From: UBA4844 sp050943255
Lineage (GTDB): Bacteria > Bacillota > Syntrophomonadia > Syntrophomonadales > Syntrophomonadaceae
Assembly (NCBI GenBank): GCA_050943255.1
Contig: JBMNOV010000055.1
Location: forward strand, 1 to 10,785
Reading direction: 5' to 3'
Length of the DNA stretch: 10,785 nucleotides
Part shown: piece after piece, positions 6,349-10,785 of the stretch
Numbering within the stretch: position 1 is the stretch's first letter
How the letters are laid out: each line of letters opens with the position of its first letter
Position numbers and translations under genes: made by a program
Notes under the pieces: generated by a model
Databases searched by the model: none
Seen by the model: only the letters and a program-made list of their open reading frames with translations
What the model was told of the DNA's origin: nothing

Positions 6349-6494
6349 TGGTTAAATTCATTCACAAGGATTTGGGCACGGTTTTTTTTGTCGATGAAAG
6401 CCGCGTCGATGAGTACAAGGCGGCTGGGCATAAGCCCGCCGCCAAATCACGGCGGAAAACGACAAAATCGACCGCCAAAAAAGAGGAAAAATAA
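6348..6494 (+). CDS. Small lysine-rich protein after the capsid gene (48 aa)
   Basis: The ATG at 6348 shares its A with the capsid stop codon, so translation is probably coupled. The first 28 residues, beginning MVKFIHKDLGTVFFVDESR, look like a short beta-hairpin and helix. The last 20 residues are almost all Lys, Arg, Thr, Ser and Ala (for example KSRRKTTKSTAKKEEK), a disordered basic tail able to bind nucleic acid or the capsid surface. Small proteins with a compact N-terminus and Lys-rich tail are common directly after capsid genes in siphophages, usually without known function. A capsid-associated or decoration role is inferred from position. GAGG at 6483-6486, inside its end, is the binding site for the next gene, which starts at once after its stop. 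Confidence 0.75.
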   Translation: MVKFIHKDLGTVFFVDESRVDEYKAAGHKPAAKSRRKTTKSTAKKEEK

Positions 6495-6866
6495 ATGGCA
6501 TACGCGACTGTTGAAGATGTGGCAAGCGGCTTTAGAGAGCTGGACGCCGACGATCAAAGCCGGGCGGCCGCGCTTTTAGATGAGGCGAAAATCATCATCG
6601 ACGCATACACCACGACGGCGAGCGACGACGCTAAAAAGGTGGTATCGTGCCGGATGGTCCGGCGGGCCATTGGGGATGATTCTGATTTGGGATTTCCAAT
6701 GGGATCAACGCAGGGCAGCGTGACGGCCGGGTCTTACTCTCAGTCTTGGACATTATCAAACGGATCAGCCGGAGAACTTTATCTCACCAAGCTGGAAAAG
6801 AAAATGCTGGGGATTGGCGAGAAAATCGGCGTGACAAATCCATTCGAGGATATGACCAATGCTTAA
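6495..6866 (+). CDS. Head-tail connector (Gp19/Gp15/Gp42-type adaptor)
   Basis: This 123-residue protein begins MAYATVEDVASGFREL and continues with helices AAALLDEAKIIIDAY (residues 25-39) and KKVVSCRMVRRAIGD (47-61), then the diagnostic stretch PMGSTQGSVTAGSYSQSWTL (68-87) and GELYLTKLEKKMLG (93-106). This matches the Gp19/Gp15/Gp42 family of phage head-tail adaptors, in which the helical bundle docks on the portal ring and the glycine/serine loop contacts the head-closure protein. The gene directly follows the small basic ORF and its last codons overlap the next start by 8 nt. The length is typical for this family. Confidence 0.85.
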   Translation: MAYATVEDVASGFRELDADDQSRAAALLDEAKIIIDAYTTTASDDAKKVVSCRMVRRAIGDDSDLGFPMGSTQGSVTAGSYSQSWTLSNGSAGELYLTKLEKKMLGIGEKIGVTNPFEDMTNA

Positions 6867-7200
6867 GACCATCACAGTGAAGCTTTACGAAAAGGCAGCC
6901 GGAGATCAATACACCGATCCCTTTAACGCGGCCGCTGGCGGTTATGCCGCGGCGGTCGATGTGTCCGGCGTTTTGGTTTATCCCGCGTCCAGCGACGACA
7001 TGATCAACGAATTGAATCTTTCAGGGAAACGAATCGTATATACCTTGTCCATCCCGAAAGGCGACGGCCACACATGGACAGGCGCAAAGGTCGAATTTTT
7101 TAACCGGACGTGGGCCGTGGTCGGCACACCGCAAGAGTGGATTGAAGAGAATGTACCGCTGAAATGGAATAAGAAAGTGCAGGTGGAATGCATTGAATAA
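6859..7200 (+). CDS. Head closure protein (putative)
   Basis: This 113-residue, mostly beta-stranded protein follows the adaptor. Segments such as ITVKLYEKAAG, VDVSGVLVYPAS, KRIVYTLSIPKGDGHTWTG and VEFFNRTWAVVGTPQEW give the alternating strand pattern of SPP1 gp16-like head-closure proteins, which form a ring beneath the adaptor, block DNA leakage and receive the tail. The assignment rests on gene order and strand pattern rather than a signature motif. The ATG at 6859 overlaps the preceding gene by 8 nt, with CGAGGA at 6845-6850 as ribosome binding site. A tail-side minor protein is the main alternative. Confidence 0.7.
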   Translation: MLKTITVKLYEKAAGDQYTDPFNAAAGGYAAAVDVSGVLVYPASSDDMINELNLSGKRIVYTLSIPKGDGHTWTGAKVEFFNRTWAVVGTPQEWIEENVPLKWNKKVQVECIE

Positions 7201-7465
7201 AGGCGGAAAGCTTATCGACTTTAAACTCAATCGGGAAGGCGTCGAGGCGCTGATGAAATCGCCGCAGATGCAGGCACGACTTTTACAGACCGCCGAAAAT
7301 GTCAGAGCCAACGTCGGCGGCGAGGGCTATGAGGTCACAAGCGGCATGCACAAAAAGCGCGCCGTGGCCAATGTATACGCCGCAACGCCGGAGGCGTATC
7401 ATCACGAGCTCAAGCACAATACGCTTTTAAAAGCGGCTGGCGCGAAACCAAATAATAAAAAATGA
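7193..7465 (+). CDS. HK97 gp10-like neck protein (short form)
   Basis: This 90-residue basic protein is read from a TTG start at 7193, with AGGTGG (7181-7186) six nt before it; the closer ATG at 7188 reaches a stop after two codons. An N-terminal strand (KLIDFKLNREGVEAL) is followed by an alpha helix (QMQARLLQTAENVRANV, residues 26-42), then YEVTSGMHKKRAVANVYAAT (46-65) and a helix with EAYHHELKHNTLLKA. This is the compact core of the HK97 gp10/putative tail component family, which lies between head closure and tail terminator. It is shorter than common family members (often about 120 residues or more), with the last helix replaced by a polar tail. It overlaps the upstream gene by 8 nt and the downstream gene by 4 nt. 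Confidence 0.75.
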   Translation: MNKGGKLIDFKLNREGVEALMKSPQMQARLLQTAENVRANVGGEGYEVTSGMHKKRAVANVYAATPEAYHHELKHNTLLKAAGAKPNNKK

Positions 7466-7827
7466 AGTTAATCGAGCAAGTCATTTATGACTATTTAAAA
7501 TCCGTTTCAGGCGTTCCGGTTTACCTGGAGCACGCGCCGGGCACGAACGGCACGCGGCGGATCGTGATTGAAAAGACCGGCGGCGGAGAATACGGCGCAC
7601 TTAAGAATGCGACATTTGCCGTGCAATCGTATGGTCTGACGATCGTCGCGGCGGCAGAATTAAACAACCACGTTAAGAATTGGATGAAAAAGGCGCCGCA
7701 GACATTAGAGGAGATTTGCGACGTCGATTTAAACAGCGATTATAATTTTACGGATACCGAATCCAAGGAATACCGATATCAGGCGGTTTTTGATTTGGTC
7801 TATTATCCGGACGATGAGGAGGAATAA
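7462..7827 (+). CDS. Tail terminator / tail completion protein (putative)
   Basis: This 121-residue protein begins within the stop codon of the gp10-like gene (ATGA, 7462-7465) and has no clear ribosome binding site, so it probably depends on coupled translation. The helix IEQVIYDYLKSVSG, the strand VPVYLEH, TRRIVIEKTGGGE, then strands and a long helix (NNHVKNWMKKAPQTLEEI) and the final YRYQAVFDLVYYPDDEEE give the alpha/beta order of tail terminators such as lambda gpU and SPP1 gp17. These cap the finished tail tube and attach to the head. The acidic end carries the AGGAGG of the major tail gene. The call depends chiefly on position and fold pattern. Confidence 0.72.
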   Translation: MKLIEQVIYDYLKSVSGVPVYLEHAPGTNGTRRIVIEKTGGGEYGALKNATFAVQSYGLTIVAAAELNNHVKNWMKKAPQTLEEICDVDLNSDYNFTDTESKEYRYQAVFDLVYYPDDEEE

Positions 7828-7828
7828 A

Positions 7829-8389
7829 ATGCCGAGTACAGCAAATGTATCTGTTGGTAAGCCGAAGGTCAGTGGGGCGATTTACAGAGCACCGGCCGGG
7901 ACCGCTTTACCGACAGACGCTAAGACAGAATTAGCCGCAGAGTTTATAGAGCTGGGCTACGTGTCGGATGATGGCATGGAAAATGAAGATAAGGCATCAT
8001 TTGACAAAATCAAAGAATGGGGCGGCAGTGTCATCGCGGCGGTCCAAACCGGAAAAGAGGACAATTTTAAATTTACTTTAGTCGAATCGTTGAATGTCGA
8101 AGTGCTAAAGACAGTCTATGGCGACGATAATGTGACAGGGACCCTGGAAACCGGGATCACGGTCAAAAGCAATGGCGATGAACAAAAAGAATCCGTATGG
8201 GTTATCGATACGATTTTACACGGGCAATATCTAAAGCGCATTGTCATTCCAAACGGAAAACTATCAGATATGGAAACCATTAAATATAAGTCAGACGAAT
8301 TAATCGCTTATGGGATCACCATTTCCGCGTTGGCAGATGCCAGTGGCACTAACCACTACGAATACATTACAAGCAAATCGGCAACTTAA
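7829..8389 (+). CDS. Major tail protein (tail tube)
   Basis: This 186-residue protein forms the hexameric rings of the tail tube. It is rich in beta strands: VSVGKPKVSGAIYRAPAGTA at the start, then a ELGYVSDDGMENEDKAS segment typical of tube proteins in Firmicutes and actinobacterial siphophages, SVIAAVQTGKEDNFKFTLVE, DTILHGQYLKRIVIPNGKL and ELIAYGITISALADASG. The ATG at 7829 is chosen because AGGAGG (7817-7822) stands exactly six nt before it; an in-frame ATG at 7790 lacks a site and lies inside the preceding gene. No immunoglobulin-like C-terminal domain is present. The following 24 nt contain the AAAGGA of the chaperone gene. Confidence 0.87.
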   Translation: MPSTANVSVGKPKVSGAIYRAPAGTALPTDAKTELAAEFIELGYVSDDGMENEDKASFDKIKEWGGSVIAAVQTGKEDNFKFTLVESLNVEVLKTVYGDDNVTGTLETGITVKSNGDEQKESVWVIDTILHGQYLKRIVIPNGKLSDMETIKYKSDELIAYGITISALADASGTNHYEYITSKSAT

Positions 8390-8413
8390 CCGTAAAAAGA
8401 AAGGAAATCAGAC

Positions 8414-8836
8414 ATGGATCAGGATTTAAAAGATGTACAAGATGATCAGCTTATTGAAGTCAAGCTTTCGGATGGCTCGTCGTATTACGTTTCAAAAGGC
8501 AGCTTACAATCTGTATCTGTACAGGAACAGACGGCAGCACCCGCCAAGGCCGACGATCAAAATTTGATTAGAGGCGTCACACCGAACGGCTTTAACTTTT
8601 GCCTAAATAAGCGGAAAATCAACGATATGGCCTTCATCGAGGCGCTCAGCAAAGTTGAAAATGATGATGATCCGGCAAATATCGTGGCGTTATTCGATCA
8701 AATTTTAGGGGAAGAGCAAAAGTGGCGCCTTTACGAGTTTTGTAAGGAACCCGACGGCATCATCCCCATCGAAAAATGCGCCAACGAATTTGCCGCCATC
8801 CTTCAGGCGGCGGGTGACGATGTAAAAAAATCTTGA
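8414..8836 (+). CDS. Tail assembly chaperone, short form (lambda gpG counterpart)
   Basis: This 140-residue protein sits between the major tail and tape measure genes, where siphophages encode a chaperone that coats the tape measure protein during tail assembly. Residues 1-50 are acidic and polar (DLKDVQDDQLIEVKL; SDGSSYYVSKGS). A globular helical part follows (NFCLNKRKINDMAFIEAL, then DPANIVALFDQILGEEQKWRLYEFC). The final codons are GTA AAA AAA TCT TGA, which form the slippery sequence for a -1 frameshift into the next frame. AAAGGA at 8400-8405 is the ribosome binding site. As in lambda G/GT, most ribosomes would stop here and a few would make the extended form. Confidence 0.82.
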   Translation: MDQDLKDVQDDQLIEVKLSDGSSYYVSKGSLQSVSVQEQTAAPAKADDQNLIRGVTPNGFNFCLNKRKINDMAFIEALSKVENDDDPANIVALFDQILGEEQKWRLYEFCKEPDGIIPIEKCANEFAAILQAAGDDVKKS

Positions 8837-8863
8837 CCCTTGCCGGAATGCTGATTGATTCCG
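8824..8863 (+). promoter_or_regulatory. Predicted -1 programmed ribosomal frameshift signal
   Basis: The heptamer A AAA AAA (8824-8830) is positioned with its two AAA codons in the chaperone frame, four nt before the TGA at 8834-8836. A -1 slip moves ribosomes into the open frame that runs to 9213. Thirteen nt downstream, CGGAAT (8844-8849) can pair with ATTCCG (8858-8863) around an 8-nt loop, a possible stimulatory stem. The -1 frame has a TGA at 8815-8817, just before the slippery site, and no ATG before it, so it can only be entered here or from a TTG without a ribosome binding site. Confidence 0.85.
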
Positions 8864-9213
8864 AGGATGAACTCATCGCGGACTTTGCGACAATCTATCA
8901 CATTTACGACTACAAGCGTCTGCCAGTTGAAACGCTGGCGGCGCTTGCTTTTGCATTGAGCACAAATTACAACGCACGGGTCACGATGAAAGCTTGCGGC
9001 ATCAAGGTACCATTTGACACATATCTCATGGCGATATGTGCGGACAGATTGGCCGATCTGATGTACATGTTCGCCGACGAGAAGAAGCGCGGCGACCCGC
9101 CGGCATCCATTGCCGACGAGCTGATGATCGAAAATCCAAAAGACAGCAAAGACTATCAAACATTTGATTCCGGCGAGGCATTCGAAGAAGAAAGACAAAA
9201 ATATTTGAGGTGA
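8830..9213 (+). CDS. Tail assembly chaperone, frameshift extension (lambda gpT counterpart)
   Basis: This frame is expressed as the C-terminal part of a fusion with the upstream chaperone; the joined protein would have about 266 residues, reading DDVKKILTLAGMLIDSEDE across the junction. The extension is helical: ELIADFATIYHIYDYKRLPV, ETLAALAFALS, DTYLMAICADRLADLMYMF and a charged tail ending FEEERQKYLR. The DFATIYHIYDYKRLPVETLA pattern resembles the second chaperone ORF of Firmicutes siphophages, where the extension links the tape measure complex to tail tube subunits. A TTG at 8833 could in principle start it alone, but no ribosome binding site precedes it. Its TGA (9211-9213) lies five nt before the tape measure ATG. 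Confidence 0.82.
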   Translation: MLTLAGMLIDSEDELIADFATIYHIYDYKRLPVETLAALAFALSTNYNARVTMKACGIKVPFDTYLMAICADRLADLMYMFADEKKRGDPPASIADELMIENPKDSKDYQTFDSGEAFEEERQKYLR

Positions 9214-9217
9214 TGGG

Positions 9218-10785
9218 ATGGCAGGCGCAACATTAGGGACCGCATATGTCCAAATTATTCCGTCAGCCGACGGCATTAAAAGCAAAATCAAACAGGAACT
9301 TGAGCCGGAGATGAGTTCAAGCGGGCAGGCATCCGGTTTAACCCTCGGTAAAAATTTAGTATCGAAGCTAAAGGGGGTAATCGGCGCCGCGGCGATCGGA
9401 AAATTTATAAAAGACGCGATCACGGCCGGCGGGCAGCTCCAACAGTCTATCGGCGGGATTGAAACGCTATTTGCTAAAAACAACGCGTTTAAAATCGTTG
9501 AAAGCAACGCAAAAAAGGCATTTAAAAACGTCGGTATATCTGCTAACCAATACATGAAAGACGTCACAGGCTTTGCAGCCACGCTGATTTCAGGATGCGC
9601 CGGAGACACGAACAAAGCCGCCAAATATGCAGATGTAGCCATGCGGGACATGGCCGACAACGCCAACAAGATGGGCACCGATATGGGCTCCATTCGCTAT
9701 GCCTATCAAGGTTTTGCCAAGCAGAATTATACAATGCTGGACAATTTAAAACTTGGATACGGCGGCACAGCCTCAGAAATGGCCCGATTGGTCAATGATT
9801 CCGGCGTTTTAGGAAAAGGCGTAAAGGTCACGGCGGATACTGTTAAAAATGTGCCTTTTAATAAAATCATCGAGGCGATCCACAAAACACAACAGGGCTT
9901 AGGCATTACAGGCACGACAGCAAAAGAAGCGGCGACGACATTCACGGGGTCCTTTGGCATGATGAGCGCAGCATGGCAGGATTTCCTTGCACAGCTTGCA
10001 ACCGGCGGCGACGTTAAAGGCGCAATGAAAAATCTCGCGTCGTCAGTGGAAACTTTTGTAAAAGGCAATTTGATTCCGATGCTAAAAAATATCGCAAAAG
10101 GATTGCCGGCGGCGTTTCAGGTCATAGAGGATACATTGCCGCAGCTTATCGCGGTCGTCGCGCCCATTGCGGTCAAGCTGGTCGCAGCCGTCGCAACGGG
10201 GATAGCAAAGTCCGCGCCGGTGCTAATGAATGCCTTCTTAAAGGTCCTATTGGCTTTGCTGAAAGTGATTCCACAGATCCCGTGGGGACAGATGGCTGGG
10301 CAGATCATGACCGCTATCGGTCAAGGCTTTCAGACCAATGCCCTTGGGATGATTGCCCTTTTATCTGGTGTAGGCGTGAAAGGCGCCAAAGGCTTAATCA
10401 AAGGCATCGGAGGCGTTAAAGATGCCGTGACAATCGTCAAAGGCGTTAAGGATAAGATCGCGGGCTTACCGGCGTTGATTTCCGGAACAAAAGAAGAGGC
10501 AGCCGTTAAAAGCTTATTCAGTAAACTTAAAAGCGGCTTTTCGACCGGATTCAGCACGGTTAAGGACATAATCACGCAAAACGGCTCCAGTATTAAGCAG
10601 GCGGCCTCTCAGGCGTTTAACGGTCTAAAAAATGTCGGCTCGAGTGCATTTAACGGCTTAAAGAATGTCGGATCGGCCGCGTTCAACGGCTTAAAAACCG
10701 TCGGATCAGCGGCAATCAATGGCTTAAAGGGTGCGATATCTGGGATTGGATCAGCCTTTTCAGCCTTAGGATCGTTCCTGGCAGC
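9218..10785 (+). CDS. Tape measure protein (3' end outside window)
   Basis: The open frame runs to the right edge, giving 522 residues of an incomplete protein. Tape measure proteins span the tail lumen, fix tail length and enter the cell with the DNA. The start, AGATLGTAYVQIIPSADGIK, and the segments ADNANKMGT (146-154) and KQNYTMLDNLKLGYGG (168-183) are typical of tape measure proteins of Firmicutes siphophages. Residues about 307-355 are strongly hydrophobic (for example LIAVVAPIAVKLVAAVATGI), the likely membrane-spanning part. Residues 466-509 are four 11-residue repeats. ATG at 9218 follows GAGGTGATGGG; the ATG at 9213 reaches a stop after seven codons. Lambda gpH-like function is well established for the family. 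Confidence 0.92.
   Translation, partial: MAGATLGTAYVQIIPSADGIKSKIKQELEPEMSSSGQASGLTLGKNLVSKLKGVIGAAAIGKFIKDAITAGGQLQQSIGGIETLFAKNNAFKIVESNAKKAFKNVGISANQYMKDVTGFAATLISGCAGDTNKAAKYADVAMRDMADNANKMGTDMGSIRYAYQGFAKQNYTMLDNLKLGYGGTASEMARLVNDSGVLGKGVKVTADTVKNVPFNKIIEAIHKTQQGLGITGTTAKEAATTFTGSFGMMSAAWQDFLAQLATGGDVKGAMKNLASSVETFVKGNLIPMLKNIAKGLPAAFQVIEDTLPQLIAVVAPIAVKLVAAVATGIAKSAPVLMNAFLKVLLALLKVIPQIPWGQMAGQIMTAIGQGFQTNALGMIALLSGVGVKGAKGLIKGIGGVKDAVTIVKGVKDKIAGLPALISGTKEEAAVKSLFSKLKSGFSTGFSTVKDIITQNGSSIKQAASQAFNGLKNVGSSAFNGLKNVGSAAFNGLKTVGSAAINGLKGAISGIGSAFSALGSFLA
10613..10744 (+). repeat. Four tandem 33-bp (11-residue) repeats in the tape measure gene
   Basis: The units AFNGLKNVGSS, AFNGLKNVGSA, AFNGLKTVGSA and AINGLKGAISG occupy 10613-10645, 10646-10678, 10679-10711 and 10712-10744. 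The fourth is more diverged, and IGSAFSALGSF follows as a weaker continuation. Hydrophobic residues at positions 2, 5 and 8 of each unit make an 11-residue periodic amphipathic helix. The DNA copies differ at synonymous sites, so the repetition is maintained at protein level rather than being a recent duplication. Eleven-residue periodicity is a known property of tape measure proteins. Confidence 0.85.

Noticed and set aside
7790..7828. Longer N-terminus for the major tail protein from the ATG at 7790
   Set aside because: It lies inside the tail terminator gene without a ribosome binding site, while AGGAGG stands six nt before ATG 7829.
8803..9693. 296-codon open frame on the - strand opposite the chaperone extension and tape measure genes
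   Set aside because: It lies wholly opposite well-recognised + strand genes, crosses the frameshift site and shows no family motif. Long antisense frames are common opposite coding DNA of this composition.
10613..10744. Tandem repeats as a CRISPR array
   Set aside because: The units are contiguous with no spacers, remain in frame and encode an amphipathic 11-residue motif inside a tape measure gene.

Overview
The window is a contiguous stretch of a tailed (siphovirus-type) phage or prophage: the DNA-packaging, head and head-tail connector genes plus the first part of the tail genes, all on the + strand. No host gene is present. Moderate GC, strong AGGAGG-type ribosome binding sites, occasional TTG starts, and the combination of a P27-like small terminase, a DUF4355-type scaffold and a Gp19/Gp15/Gp42-type connector all suggest a Firmicutes (probably clostridial-type) host. 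This is inferred from sequence style only; no species can be named.

Layout. Bases 2-133 carry the tail end of a short zinc-finger/HNH-like phage gene that enters from the left and stops early. Bases 134-277 are non-coding and contain a degenerate repeat with G-tracts about 19-20 nt apart. An HNH endonuclease (278-631) follows, then a GC-rich, hairpin-containing gap (632-736) in the position where cos phages of this organisation carry their cohesive-end site. Next come a 46-codon ORF (737-877), terminase small subunit (895-1269), terminase large subunit (1270-2700), portal (2701-4164) and a MuF-like minor head protein (4166-4897). A strong terminator-like hairpin (4896-4936) overlaps the end of the minor head gene. 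Scaffold (4987-5493), an HK97-fold major capsid protein (5503-6348) and a 48-codon lysine-rich ORF (6348-6494) complete the head genes. Four tightly overlapping genes (6495-7827) make the connector, head closure, gp10-like neck protein and tail terminator. Major tail protein (7829-8389), the paired tail assembly chaperones joined by a predicted -1 ribosomal frameshift at A AAA AAA (8824-8830), and a tape measure protein that runs off the right edge (9218 onward) follow.

How it works together. The HNH protein and the two terminase subunits would cut concatemeric DNA and pump it through the portal into a prohead built from capsid and scaffold proteins. The connector and closure genes then seal the head and join it to a tail whose length is set by the tape measure protein, which is coated by the chaperone and its frameshifted form during assembly. 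Genes abut or overlap by up to 8 nt, as expected for a translationally coupled late operon.

This is a recognisable phage morphogenesis module. I did not find a wholly new system. The points most worth a second look are the candidate cos region, the phased G-tract repeats, the internal terminator, the frameshift signal, the atypical nuclease residues in the terminase and HNH proteins, and the small unrecognised ORFs.
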